The notes under the pieces: generated by a model
What the model was told of the DNA's origin: nothing
Seen by the model: only the letters and a program-made list of their open reading frames with translations
Database searches by the model: none
Part shown: one piece after another, positions 54,397-64,000 of the stretch
How the letters are laid out: each line of letters begins with the position of its first letter
How positions within the stretch are numbered: the first letter of the stretch is position 1
Program-made: the position numbers and the translations under genes
Origin: an uncultured Pelagibacteraceae bacterium
GTDB taxonomy: Bacteria; Pseudomonadota; Alphaproteobacteria; Pelagibacterales; Pelagibacteraceae
Assembly: GCA_902590535.1 (NCBI GenBank)
Contig: CACIXF010000002.1
Location: forward strand, 109,474-173,473
DNA: 64,000 nt
Direction of reading: 5' to 3'

Positions 54397-54882
54397 ATGA
54401 AAAATATCTTTGTATCTTTAATATGTCAATATAACTTACCTATTATGAAAGAACTTTTATATTTAAAAGATGACCAGCTTAAAGATCTAATTGAAAAACT
54501 TTTCGTAAGCTACAGAGAAACCTTTTCTGACTCTAAAAAAATATTAGATAGATATTCAATTGGTTTAGCTCACCATAAAGTAATTCATTTACTATCAATG
54601 TATGAGGGGATCTCAATTTCTGAGCTACTTAAGAGATTAAAAGTCACAAAACAAAGCTTAAATCGTGTTCTCAAAGATTTGATTAAACTTGAAATCGTCA
54701 TTTTTAAAAAAGATGACCAAGATACTAGAGTAAAGCATGTTTTTCTTAACGATAAAGGTAAAAAAATTTTTAATGAAATTTTCAATTTACAAAAAAAGAG
54801 AATTTATAATGCTTTATTAAACTCAAGTTCTGAAGAAGTTATAAATTTTGATAACGTGCTAAGTAAAATAATTAATGGATAA
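54397..54882 (+). CDS. MarR-family transcriptional regulator (PetP-like by context)
   Basis: Winged helix: HKVIHLLSMYEGISISELLKRLKVTKQSLNRVLKDLIKLEIVIFKKDDQDTRVKHVFLNDKGKKIF. Confidence 0.85.
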   Translation: MKNIFVSLICQYNLPIMKELLYLKDDQLKDLIEKLFVSYRETFSDSKKILDRYSIGLAHHKVIHLLSMYEGISISELLKRLKVTKQSLNRVLKDLIKLEIVIFKKDDQDTRVKHVFLNDKGKKIFNEIFNLQKKRIYNALLNSSSEEVINFDNVLSKIING

Positions 54883-55552
54883 GTTTATTGCACATATACT
54901 AGTAGTTGATGATGATGATGGAATTAGATCTCTTGTAAAAAAGTATTTAAATGAAAATAAATTTTTAGTCACTACTGCTGAAAATGCAGAAAATGCATTA
55001 GAGAAAGTAAAAATAATTAAGTTTGATTTAATTGTTTTGGATATCATGATGCCTGGTAAAAGTGGGCTTGAATTTTTAAAAGAAAATAAGAAAAAATTAG
55101 ATACACCAGTTATACTTCTGACTGCTAAAGGTGAAGCAAGTGAAAGGGTTGAAGGGTTAGAGATTGGTGCTGATGATTATTTACCGAAACCATTTGAGCC
55201 AAAAGAATTAATTCTAAGAATACAAAACATATTAAGTAAAACTATCAAAACAGATCAGAAAAGGGTTATAGTATTTGCAAATGTGAAAATTGATTTGAAC
55301 AAACTTTTAATATTTAAAAGTGATAAAGAATTTAAGATTAATGCAACTGAAAAAATCATTTTAGAAAAAATGATTAATAACCCAGGCAAAACATTTTCTA
55401 GGGAAGATATTGGTCAATTAATCAATCTAGATAAAGAGAGATCAATAGATGTTATTATTACTCGGCTTAGAAAAAAAATTGAAATTGATCCAAAAAATCC
55501 AAAATTTTTACAAACAATAAGAGGTGTAGGATATGTTCTCTGGATTGAGTAA
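54875..55552 (+). CDS. OmpR/PhoB-family response regulator (PetR-like by context)
   Basis: Receiver VVDDDDGIRSL...LDIMMPGKSGLEFL...LLTAK...DDYLPKPFEPKEL plus winged helix RSIDVIITRLRKKIEIDPKNPKFLQTIRGVGYVL. Confidence 0.93.
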   Translation: MDKFIAHILVVDDDDGIRSLVKKYLNENKFLVTTAENAENALEKVKIIKFDLIVLDIMMPGKSGLEFLKENKKKLDTPVILLTAKGEASERVEGLEIGADDYLPKPFEPKELILRIQNILSKTIKTDQKRVIVFANVKIDLNKLLIFKSDKEFKINATEKIILEKMINNPGKTFSREDIGQLINLDKERSIDVIITRLRKKIEIDPKNPKFLQTIRGVGYVLWIE

Positions 55553-56852
55553 TTACTTAAAAAAAATATTACCAAAAAGATTATTTTATAGAGCACTTCT
55601 TATAGTTGCTATTCCAGTTTTAGTTTTGCAACTAGTCATTACAATTGTTTTTTTTGATAGCCTTTGGATCAAAACAAACAAAGGTATGACAAGAACCTTG
55701 GTAAATGAAATTAGCACATTTATTGAAGCCTATGGAAGTGAGCAAAAAAATAAACAAGAGTTGCTAGATCTTTTTTCCATATTTTTAGATTTAAACATTG
55801 AATTCATCAATAACGAAAAATTACAAAATACAGATACTGAAAGATGGTTCAGTCCTATTGATAGAACTTTAAGAAGAGAGCTAAAATCTAAATTTGGATT
55901 AAATGAATACTGGTTTAATACAACAAGTTATAAAGAATTAATTGATTTAAGAATTAAATATGAAGATGGTTATTTTAAATTTTTAGTTCCTAAAGATAGA
56001 GTTGCAAGTTCTTCGGCAAGAATATTTGCTCTTTGGATCACAGTACCTGCAATTATAATGGTGATCATTTCTCTAATATTTTTAAAAAATCAAACTAGAC
56101 CAATCACTAACCTAGCTCGTGCGGCTGAAAGGTTTGGTAAAGGAGAAAATATTGAAGAGTTTAAACCTTCTGGAGCCCTTGAAATAAGACAAGCAGGACA
56201 CGAATTTGATAAAATGAGAAAGAGAATTGAAAGACACATAAATCAAAGAACAGAAATGTTATCTGGAATAAGTCATGATTTAAGAACACCCTTAACAAGG
56301 ATGAAACTACAATTGGCTTTTATAAAAGATAAAGAAACTATTAATAAATTGACTGAAGACATAAACGAAATGGAGAAAATGTTAAATGAATATTTGCAAT
56401 TCACCAGCTCATCATATGTTGAAAAAGATGAAATGTTTAATCTATCTGAATTAATTTCAGAAGTTATTGAAAAATATAATAACGAAAATATTTCACAAAA
56501 CTTAACACCAAGAATTTACTTTAATGGTAGGAAAAATTTAATTAATAGATGTCTAAATAATCTAATTGATAATTCACTGAAATATGCAAACAAAGTTGAA
56601 ATTAGTTTAAGTAAAAAAAATACAAACTTGTTCATTATTATTGATGATGATGGTCCTGGAATACCGAAAAATGAGTACGAAAATGTATTTAAACCTTTCT
56701 ATAAAATAGATAAGGGTCGAGCAGACTCTAAATCAAGTGTTGGTCTTGGCTTGTCAATTTCATCAGACATTATCAAATCTCATGGAGGAAATATAATGTT
56801 AGAAAAATCAAAAATGGATGGTCTAAGAGTTAAGGTTTTCTTGCCTGTTTAA
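55533..56852 (+). CDS. Sensor histidine kinase (EnvZ-like)
   Basis: Two TM, HAMP, H-box MLSGISHDLRTPLTRMKLQL, N-box NRCLNNLIDNSLKYA, DDDGPGIP, SSVGLGLSISSDIIKSHGG. Confidence 0.94.
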   Translation: MFSGLSNYLKKILPKRLFYRALLIVAIPVLVLQLVITIVFFDSLWIKTNKGMTRTLVNEISTFIEAYGSEQKNKQELLDLFSIFLDLNIEFINNEKLQNTDTERWFSPIDRTLRRELKSKFGLNEYWFNTTSYKELIDLRIKYEDGYFKFLVPKDRVASSSARIFALWITVPAIIMVIISLIFLKNQTRPITNLARAAERFGKGENIEEFKPSGALEIRQAGHEFDKMRKRIERHINQRTEMLSGISHDLRTPLTRMKLQLAFIKDKETINKLTEDINEMEKMLNEYLQFTSSSYVEKDEMFNLSELISEVIEKYNNENISQNLTPRIYFNGRKNLINRCLNNLIDNSLKYANKVEISLSKKNTNLFIIIDDDGPGIPKNEYENVFKPFYKIDKGRADSKSSVGLGLSISSDIIKSHGGNIMLEKSKMDGLRVKVFLPV

Positions 56853-57096
56853 CTTTTTTATTTTTTTTTTTCTCAAGTTTATTGATTTTATTTTCAAGAT
56901 TCTCAACACGTTTTGAGAGTACTTCAAACTCATCTTTACTTGTAAGTTTCATTTTAAAAACAAACTCATCTCTTTTAGATTTTAAAATATTAAATAATTC
57001 AGTAGTTATGTCTTTTGAAGATACTAGTCCCTGCTCTATTAATTTAGCAAACTTATCAATTATAAATTTAGAATTTTTCATATTTAAGATATACAT
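56830..57096 (-). CDS. UbiK/BMFP-family accessory factor (possible start at 57081)
   Basis: Short coiled-coil protein: FEVLSKRVENLENKINKLEKK at C-terminus. Confidence 0.7.
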   Translation of the reverse strand: MYILNMKNSKFIIDKFAKLIEQGLVSSKDITTELFNILKSKRDEFVFKMKLTSKDEFEVLSKRVENLENKINKLEKKKNKKVKQARKP

Positions 57097-57113
57097 TATA
57101 AGTATTATTAAAA

Positions 57114-57884
57114 ATGTTCATTAATAATTTTGACCCAGTAGCCTTAGAAATATTTTCTTTAGAAATCAGGTGGTATTCTTTGGCTTATATATTTGGAATT
57201 ATATTAGGCTGGATACTCGCTAAAAAATTATTTATCCAAGATATAGAAGTTAAAAACAAATTTGATGATTATTTAACTTACTTAATTATAGGTATAATTT
57301 TAGGAGGAAGACTTGGTTATATTTTCATTTATAATTTAAGTTTTTATATAAATAATCCATTAGATATATTTAAAATTTGGCAAGGTGGGATGTCCTTTCA
57401 TGGTGGTTTAATTGGAGTTATTTTGGCATCTATATTTTTTGCAAAAAAAAATAATCAAAACCCATTCTTATATATGGATATTGTCGCTTTAGTAGCTCCA
57501 GTCGGATTATTTTTTGGACGAATAGCAAACTTTATAAATTCAGAATTGTATGGAACTATAACTAATGTGCCCTGGGCAGTAACATTTGTTCAAGTAGATA
57601 ATCTTCCTAGGCACCCCTCGCAATTATATGAAGCACTATTAGAGGGTTTATTTTTATTTTTATTATTAATTTTTTTTAAAAACAAATTTTCAGATAAACC
57701 CGGAGTAATTTCAGGATTATTTTTAATAATATATTCAATCTTCAGATTTATTGTTGAATTTTATAGAGTACCAGATGAACAGCTTGGTTATATATTTTTA
57801 AACCTCACGATGGGGCAAGTAGTAAGTTTAATATTTGCAATATCGGGACTAATCTTATTTTATTTAAAATATGAAACTCGCTAA
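57114..57884 (+). CDS. lgt: Prolipoprotein diacylglyceryl transferase
   Basis: IRWYSLAYIFGIILGW, GGRLGYIFIYNL, GGMSFHGGLIG, GLFFGRIANFINSELYG, RHPSQLYEALLEG. Confidence 0.97.
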   Translation: MFINNFDPVALEIFSLEIRWYSLAYIFGIILGWILAKKLFIQDIEVKNKFDDYLTYLIIGIILGGRLGYIFIYNLSFYINNPLDIFKIWQGGMSFHGGLIGVILASIFFAKKNNQNPFLYMDIVALVAPVGLFFGRIANFINSELYGTITNVPWAVTFVQVDNLPRHPSQLYEALLEGLFLFLLLIFFKNKFSDKPGVISGLFLIIYSIFRFIVEFYRVPDEQLGYIFLNLTMGQVVSLIFAISGLILFYLKYETR

Positions 57885-58923
57885 GACAAATAATTTACCA
57901 TTAGATCAATTTATAAATTTAGCTCTTTACGATAAGGATAAAGGTTATTATATGAAAAAAAATCCTTTTGGTGAGGATGGTGACTTTATTACTGCTCCTA
58001 ATATTACAAGATTATTTTCAGAAATAATTGCAATTTGGACAATTACTTTTTGGAAAAGTATAGGCTCTCCAAAAAAATTTAATTTGCTAGAAATGGGAGC
58101 TGGAAATGGCGAAATGATTAAAGTCATAGATGAGACACTTATAAATTTTCCCGAATGTTACAATGCGTGCAGTTTCGTAATTCATGAAAAAAGTAATTTT
58201 TTAATAAATGAACAAAAAAAAAATTTAAATTCTAAAAAATTTTCATGGTTAAAAGATATTGGAAAAATAAACACAAACCCAACAATTTTTTTAGCTAACG
58301 AATTCTTTGATGCCATACCAATCAAACAATTTTTTAAAAAAAAAGATGGTTGGTTTGAAAGATTTGTGAATTTGAATGATCCAAAAAAAGCTGAGTTTAA
58401 AGATGAAAAAATTGATATAGAAAAGATTGAGAAACATCTAAATTTCGAAATATCAAAAAATCAGAAAGTTATAGAATATTCACCAGATACATTTAAATAT
58501 TTAAGAACAATTTGCGATTTAATACAAAAAAATGATGGAGGAATGTTAGTTATTGATTATGGTTATGCAGACAGCAAAATGTATGAAACTCTTCAGGCAG
58601 TAAATAATCACAAATATTCTAACATTTTAGAGAATATTGGAGACTCTGATATTACTTACAATATAAACTTTCATTCTTTTGAGAAATTTATAAATCAGTT
58701 TAAAGAAATTAATTCAATTTTTACAAATCAAAAAAAATTTTTAACAAGTATGGGAATTCTTCAAAGAGCAGAAATAGTTAGCAAAAATATAGCATTTTCT
58801 AAAAAAGCAGATTTATTTTATCGAGTAAGACGTTTGATAGATGAAAAGCAAATGGGTGAATTGTTCAAAGTCATGCTTGTAAAAAATAAGAAAAATAATT
58901 TTCAAACAGGTTTTCAAAATTGA
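57871..58923 (+). CDS. SAM-dependent methyltransferase, MidA/NDUFAF7 family
   Basis: YDKDKGYYMKKNPFGEDGDFITAPNITRLFSE, NLLEMGAGNGEMI, LANEFFDAIPIKQF. Confidence 0.92.
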   Translation: MKLAKTNNLPLDQFINLALYDKDKGYYMKKNPFGEDGDFITAPNITRLFSEIIAIWTITFWKSIGSPKKFNLLEMGAGNGEMIKVIDETLINFPECYNACSFVIHEKSNFLINEQKKNLNSKKFSWLKDIGKINTNPTIFLANEFFDAIPIKQFFKKKDGWFERFVNLNDPKKAEFKDEKIDIEKIEKHLNFEISKNQKVIEYSPDTFKYLRTICDLIQKNDGGMLVIDYGYADSKMYETLQAVNNHKYSNILENIGDSDITYNINFHSFEKFINQFKEINSIFTNQKKFLTSMGILQRAEIVSKNIAFSKKADLFYRVRRLIDEKQMGELFKVMLVKNKKNNFQTGFQN

Positions 58924-59678
58924 TAAAATCAAAAAAACTATCAAAAATTAAAACAATTAAACATGGGTTTTTTAATAAAACTGGTGGTAAATCTAAAAAA
59001 ATTTATAAAAGTTTAAACTGTGGTCCTGGTTCTAAAGATAACCCCTCAGATGTTAAAAAAAATTTACAAATTGTTAAAAAAAAATTAAAAAGCTCCGCTA
59101 AAAATATTTTTTTACTTCATCAAATACATAGTAATAAATTTGTTTATATTAACAAAAAAATTACATTTAAATCAAAACCAAAAGCAGATGCAGTAATTAC
59201 AAACCAAAAAAACATACCAATTGGTGTTTTAACTGCTGACTGTGTGCCAATTTTAATCTGTGATAAAAAAACAAAATTAGTTGCAGCAATTCATGCAGGG
59301 TGGAAAGGTGCATACAAGGATATAATTAGTAGAGTAATCCAATTTATGATCAAAAAAGGATCTAATCCTAAAAATATTACTGCAGCTATCGGACCTGCTA
59401 TCTCAGGTAAAAATTATGAAGTCAAGGAGGATTTTGAAAGAAAATTTATTAAAAAGGATAAAAAAAATAATAAATTTTTTAAAATTAAGTACAAAAAGCT
59501 TTATTTTAATTTACCAAAATATGTAAAATCATGTCTTTTAAAAAATAAAGTTAAAAATATTGAGTCTATGAATATTGATACATTTGATATTAATAATAAT
59601 TTTTTTAGTGCGAGAAGAGCTTTAAAACTAAATCATGATGATTATGGTAGAAATATTTCAATAATTATGCTTAATTAG
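58920..59678 (+). CDS. pgeF: PgeF/YfiH (laccase-domain) family protein
   Basis: KHGFFNKTGGKS, LTADCVPILICDKKTKLVAAIHAGWKGAYKDI, GPAISGKNYEV. Confidence 0.92.
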   Translation: MIKSKKLSKIKTIKHGFFNKTGGKSKKIYKSLNCGPGSKDNPSDVKKNLQIVKKKLKSSAKNIFLLHQIHSNKFVYINKKITFKSKPKADAVITNQKNIPIGVLTADCVPILICDKKTKLVAAIHAGWKGAYKDIISRVIQFMIKKGSNPKNITAAIGPAISGKNYEVKEDFERKFIKKDKKNNKFFKIKYKKLYFNLPKYVKSCLLKNKVKNIESMNIDTFDINNNFFSARRALKLNHDDYGRNISIIMLN

Positions 59679-59687
59679 GCTTTTTTA

Positions 59688-60620
59688 ATGAAATTATTAT
59701 CCGGAAATAGCAACAAACCATTAAGCAAGAATATTGCAAAATATCTAAAATCTAAATTAGTTAACTCTAGTATTAGAAATTTTTCTGATGGAGAAATTTA
59801 CGTTGAAATAAATGAAAATATCAGAGGAAACAGTATTTTTATAATTCAATCTGTATCTTCGCCTGCTAATGATAATTTGATGGAACTTTTATTGTGTATT
59901 GATGCACTAAAAAGATCTTCTGCAAAAAATATAACTGCAGTAATTCCATATTTTGGTTATGCTAGACAGGACAGAAAAGTAGTACCAAGAACTTCAATTT
60001 CTGCAAAATTAGTATCAAACTTAATTACAAAAGCGGGTGCTGACAGAGTAGTTACTGTTGATTTACATGCAGGTCAAATTCAAGGTTTCTTTGATATTCC
60101 TGTAGACAACTTGTTTGCAACACCGATTTTTGCACGACATGCAAAAAAAAAGATAAAAAGTAAAAACCTACTTTGTGTTGCTCCAGATGTGGGTGGAACT
60201 GAGCGAGCAAGAGCACTAGGTAAACTCTTAAATGTCGGATTAGCGATTGTAGATAAAAGACGACCAAAACCAGGTCAATCTCAAGTCATGAATGTGATAG
60301 GAGATGTAAAAGGTAAAACTTGCATAATTGTAGATGATATAATCGATTCAGGAGGAACAATAGTAAATGCAGCTAAAGCTCTTAAAGATAGAGGGGCTAA
60401 AGATGTTTATGTCTATATAACTCATGGTGTACTTAGTGGTGAAGCTGTAAAAAAAATTAAAAATTCAGTAATTAGAAATTTAGTGATAACTGATACAATA
60501 GATAACATGAGCAGAACTAAAGGTGTTAAAAACATTGAGGTTCTGTCAATTTCAGGGCTTATGGGAGAGGCAATTAAAAGAATATCTAATTCAACCTCAG
60601 TATCAGATTTATTCAAATAA
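59688..60620 (+). CDS. prs: Ribose-phosphate pyrophosphokinase
   Basis: [70 protein letters not shown]. Confidence 0.97.
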   Translation: MKLLSGNSNKPLSKNIAKYLKSKLVNSSIRNFSDGEIYVEINENIRGNSIFIIQSVSSPANDNLMELLLCIDALKRSSAKNITAVIPYFGYARQDRKVVPRTSISAKLVSNLITKAGADRVVTVDLHAGQIQGFFDIPVDNLFATPIFARHAKKKIKSKNLLCVAPDVGGTERARALGKLLNVGLAIVDKRRPKPGQSQVMNVIGDVKGKTCIIVDDIIDSGGTIVNAAKALKDRGAKDVYVYITHGVLSGEAVKKIKNSVIRNLVITDTIDNMSRTKGVKNIEVLSISGLMGEAIKRISNSTSVSDLFK

Positions 60621-60665
60621 ATACCTTGAGTTATTAAGGAACTTGAGCTAAAAACCTTTGTTTTT

Positions 60666-61379
60666 ATGAATTCATTAGACGCTAACATCAGAACTACAAA
60701 AACTAAAGGTGAGCTGAATGCACTTAGGAATAACGGTGATGTACCGGCGATAATTTATGGTGGTGAAGCTCAAAACGAAAAGATTTATATATCTAAAAAG
60801 ATACTTAAATCACTAATTGAAAAAGAAAATTTTTTGTCAAGTATCATAACTTTAAATGTTGATGGTAAACCTCAAAAAGCTCTTCCAAGAGAAATAAAAT
60901 ATGACATTATTTCAGATGAACCAATACATGTAGACTTTTTAAGAATAGTCGCAGGAATAAAAGTTAGAATTGAAATTCCAGTAAAATTTTTAAATCATGA
61001 AAAATCTCCTGGTTTGAAAAGAGGTGGGGTTTTAAACATTGTAAGAAGAAAAGTTGAACTAAAATGCCCAAGCGAAAAAATTCCTGAAAATCTTGTAATA
61101 GATCTTGATGGAGTTGATATTGGAGAGAGTTTTAAGATTTCTTCTATAAATCTTGACAGTGACGTAACTCCTACAATTCAAGGAAGAGATTTCGTAATTG
61201 CAACTCTAGCAGCTCCAACTGTTATGAAAGAACCTGAAAAACCCGCAGAAGCTGAGGCTGCTGAAGGAGAAGGTACTGAAGGGGCAGAAGCGGCGGCAGC
61301 TGAAGGTGGAGATAAACCAGCAGCTGATGGTGATAAAAAAGAAGGTGAAGACAAAAAACCTGCTGAAGAAAAAAAATAA
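60666..61379 (+). CDS. rplY: 50S ribosomal protein L25 (Ctc type) with Ala/Glu-rich C-terminal tail
   Basis: GDVPAIIYGG, EPIHVDFLRI, L25 TL5 domain; tail EAEAAEGEGTEGAEAAAAEGG. Confidence 0.93.
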   Translation: MNSLDANIRTTKTKGELNALRNNGDVPAIIYGGEAQNEKIYISKKILKSLIEKENFLSSIITLNVDGKPQKALPREIKYDIISDEPIHVDFLRIVAGIKVRIEIPVKFLNHEKSPGLKRGGVLNIVRRKVELKCPSEKIPENLVIDLDGVDIGESFKISSINLDSDVTPTIQGRDFVIATLAAPTVMKEPEKPAEAEAAEGEGTEGAEAAAAEGGDKPAADGDKKEGEDKKPAEEKK

Positions 61380-61420
61380 GTTAATTAAAATTGAACTTTA
61401 TCCTCCAATATTAATATTTT

Positions 61421-61981
61421 ATGCTTCTACTTGTAGGATTAGGCAATCCAACTCCAAACAGTGAAAACAATAGACACAATATTGGTTTCAAGATTATAGA
61501 TGCAATAAATAAAAAATTTGGACTTTCAAAACAAAAACCAAAATTCAAAGGACTTCTTACGACTGGTGATGTAGGAGATCAAAAAGTTTACGCTATTAAA
61601 CCTTTAACATTTATGAATAATTCTGGAATTTGTATTAGAGAATTAATTGAATATTTCAAAATAGATGCTGAGGATGTTATCGTTTTTCATGACGATCTAG
61701 ATGTAGAATTTGGAAAAATAAAAGCAAAATTTGGTGGCTCTGATGCGGGACACAACGGAATTGCATCAATAGATAAATTTATTGGTAAAGATTATTCAAG
61801 AGTACGAATAGGAATTGGTAAACCAAAAGATAAAATGGAAGTTAGTGATTTTGTTCTTCAAAATTTTGATGAAGATGAAATGCTTGGATTGGAAAAGATT
61901 ACCAATAACATCACAAATTCTATTTCAATACTTATCGACAAAAAATTAGATTTATTTTCTAGCACTGTAAATAATAAATAA
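61421..61981 (+). CDS. pth: Peptidyl-tRNA hydrolase
   Basis: LLLVGLGNPTPNSENNRHNIGF, KPLTFMNNSG, FHDDLDVEFGKIKAKFGGSDAGHNGIASI. Confidence 0.97.
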   Translation: MLLLVGLGNPTPNSENNRHNIGFKIIDAINKKFGLSKQKPKFKGLLTTGDVGDQKVYAIKPLTFMNNSGICIRELIEYFKIDAEDVIVFHDDLDVEFGKIKAKFGGSDAGHNGIASIDKFIGKDYSRVRIGIGKPKDKMEVSDFVLQNFDEDEMLGLEKITNNITNSISILIDKKLDLFSSTVNNK

Positions 61982-63054
61982 TGAGTTTTAAATGTGGAAT
62001 TGTTGGTTTACCTAATGTGGGTAAATCTACACTCTTCAATGCTCTAACAAACTCAAGTAAAGCCCAAGCTGCAAATTTTCCATTTTGTACGATAGATCCC
62101 AATGTGGGAGTAGTCCCTGTTCCAGATGAAAGATTGAACAAATTATCAGAAGTTTCAAAATCAAAAAAAACAATTAACACAACTATTTCATTTGTAGATA
62201 TAGCTGGTCTTGTGAAAGGAGCATCTAAAGGGGAAGGATTAGGCAATAAATTTCTATCACACATAAGAGAAGTTGATGCAGTTATTCATATGATTAGATG
62301 CTTTGACTCAGACGATATTCAAAATGTTAATCCTGACGTTGACCCTATAAGAGATCTTGAGATAATTGAAACTGAGATGATGCTAGCTGACCTAGAATCT
62401 ATTCAAAAAAGACTTGAAAAAAATAATAAAAAAAATGTGGACGAAGACCAGCTTAAGATTTTAGAGATTGCATTAGACTGCATTAATAATGATAAAGATA
62501 TATCAATATTAAATTCTCAATTTGATACAAAACAACTTAATCAAAGTGGTCTTTTATCAATAAAACCAAAGATCTTTGTTTGTAATGTAGATGAGCAAAG
62601 CGTACAAGATGGAAATAAATATACTAAAGACTTCATCAAAAAATTTGGAAAAGATAACACCCTGATTGTTTCCGCAGACATAGAAAACCAAATAAATGAA
62701 TTAGCAGAAGATGAAAAAAAAAATTATATGGATATGATTGGTTTAAAAGATACAGGTTTAAGTATGTTAATTCAAAAGGGTTATAAAATATTAGAACTTG
62801 ATACATATTTTACCTCTGGACCTGAAGAAACAAGAGCGTGGACAATACAAAAAAATTGTACTGCTCCTAAAGCTGCAGGAGAAATTCATACAGATTTTGA
62901 AAAAGGTTTCATTAGAGCTGAAACTATATCTTATGAGGATTTTGTAGCCAATGATGGATGGGTAAATTCTAAGGCTAACGGAAAAATGAGATTAGAAGGT
63001 AAAGACTATATTGTTAAAGATGGAGACGTATTAAACTTCAGATTCAACACGTGA
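61981..63054 (+). CDS. ychF: Redox-regulated ATPase/GTPase YchF
   Basis: GLPNVGKSTLFNALTNS, DIAGLVKGASKGEGLGNKFL, C-terminal TGS domain. Confidence 0.97.
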   Translation: MSFKCGIVGLPNVGKSTLFNALTNSSKAQAANFPFCTIDPNVGVVPVPDERLNKLSEVSKSKKTINTTISFVDIAGLVKGASKGEGLGNKFLSHIREVDAVIHMIRCFDSDDIQNVNPDVDPIRDLEIIETEMMLADLESIQKRLEKNNKKNVDEDQLKILEIALDCINNDKDISILNSQFDTKQLNQSGLLSIKPKIFVCNVDEQSVQDGNKYTKDFIKKFGKDNTLIVSADIENQINELAEDEKKNYMDMIGLKDTGLSMLIQKGYKILELDTYFTSGPEETRAWTIQKNCTAPKAAGEIHTDFEKGFIRAETISYEDFVANDGWVNSKANGKMRLEGKDYIVKDGDVLNFRFNT

Positions 63055-63810
63055 CCAGATTCTTTTCATACTAAAATAAACTAAAACAGTTAAAATAATT
63101 AAATAAACAATCGCTTTAAAGCCCATCTGATGTCGAGATTCTAAATGAGGTTCAGCTGACCACATTAAGAAGGTCGTTACATCTTTTGACATCTGTTCTA
63201 CTGTTGCATTTGTTCCGTCACCATACTCTACTAATCCATCTGATAATGGAGCAGCCATTCTAATTTTATTACCATACATATATTTGTTGTAATAAACTCC
63301 GTCATCTAAAGATACGTTGCTAGGAGCTTCATCATATCCTTGTAATAAGGAATAAATATAGTCAACTCCACCTCCTCTGGCTTTAACCAAAACAGACATG
63401 TCTGGAGGGTATGCACCACCATTTGCCGCTTGGGCAGCTTTTACATTGTCATATGGCATTACAAATTTATCAGATAATTTACCTGGTCTTGTAAACATTT
63501 CACCATCTGAATTTGGACCATCTGTTACTTCAAATGAAGCTGCTATAGCTTTAGCTTGAGCTTCAGAGAATTCTGGCCCTCCTGGCTCTGCTAAATTTCT
63601 ATAACTTAAATACTTCATCGAATGACATGAAGCACATACTTCAGTATAAACTTGATAACCTCTTTGAAGAGAAGCTCTATCAAATTTTCCAAATAGACCC
63701 TTAAAACTCCAGTCAGTTTTTAGATATTCTACTTTTTCAGCAGCAAAAGAATTCGAATTTGAAGTAATAATTAAGATTATTATAGAAAATAATTTAAATA
63801 AATTTTTCAC
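63031..63810 (-). CDS. petC: Cytochrome c1 (bc1 complex), GTG start
   Basis: Heme motif CASCHSMKYLSYRNL; C-terminal TM anchor. Confidence 0.94.
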   Translation of the reverse strand: MKNLFKLFSIIILIITSNSNSFAAEKVEYLKTDWSFKGLFGKFDRASLQRGYQVYTEVCASCHSMKYLSYRNLAEPGGPEFSEAQAKAIAASFEVTDGPNSDGEMFTRPGKLSDKFVMPYDNVKAAQAANGGAYPPDMSVLVKARGGGVDYIYSLLQGYDEAPSNVSLDDGVYYNKYMYGNKIRMAAPLSDGLVEYGDGTNATVEQMSKDVTTFLMWSAEPHLESRHQMGFKAIVYLIILTVLVYFSMKRIWSRVESEV

Positions 63811-63811
63811 C

Positions 63812-64000
63812 TTATTCTATTTTACTTTCTTTATTTCTGGCGGCAGCTAGATTTGGTGAACCACCTAGAACAGGTTCGGTAATACTTAGAGGCACTGGTA
63901 AAGTTTTTTCTTTAAAGCCTAGAACAGGAAGAATAACTAAAAAATGCAAAAAGTAATACGCTGTTGCAACTCGTGCTATCAACAAGTAAAGTCCCTCAGC
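63812..64000 (-). CDS. petB: Cytochrome b C-terminus (truncated by window edge)
   Basis: Minus-strand translation AEGLYLLIARVATAYYFLHFLVILPVLGFKEKTLPVPLSITEPVLGGSPNLAAARNKESKIE*; directly upstream of cytochrome c1. Confidence 0.85.
   Translation of the reverse strand, partial: AEGLYLLIARVATAYYFLHFLVILPVLGFKEKTLPVPLSITEPVLGGSPNLAAARNKESKIE

Overview
This 64-kb, AT-rich, very compact bacterial window looks alphaproteobacterial and SAR11/Pelagibacter-like. That placement is inferred from gene content, codon bias and gene order; no search was run. Almost all of it is core housekeeping: nadC, fumC, a UvrD/PcrA-type helicase, ligA, bamD, a complete dcw peptidoglycan/cell-division cluster, rnpB, an AmpD-like amidase, mlaA/mlaC, two tRNAs, rpoD, dnaG, carAB, trxB, uvrB, uvrC, pgsA, ilvE, a MarR/response-regulator/kinase operon, lgt, midA, pgeF, prs, rplY, pth, ychF and the cytochrome bc1 genes. 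The most interesting signals are: (1) a rearranged dcw cluster with ftsZ between mraZ and rsmH, a MurE-MurF fusion, and at the ftsA position a 233-aa protein that looks like an FtsA without its ATPase/2B lobes but with a C-terminal amphipathic helix; (2) a 1.6-kb mini-island flanked by a perfect 47-bp duplication of a tRNA(CAU) 3' half, carrying a lone HNH nuclease and a small membrane protein but no integrase; (3) a tRNA-Val(GAC) with a non-canonical T-loop and D-loop; (4) dnaG split by one extra base in a homopolymer inside the Toprim domain; (5) MraZ-type TGGGN repeats overlapping a predicted promoter; (6) all eight native convergent CDS pairs overlapping at their 3' ends, four of them by exactly 4 nt with interlocked stop codons.
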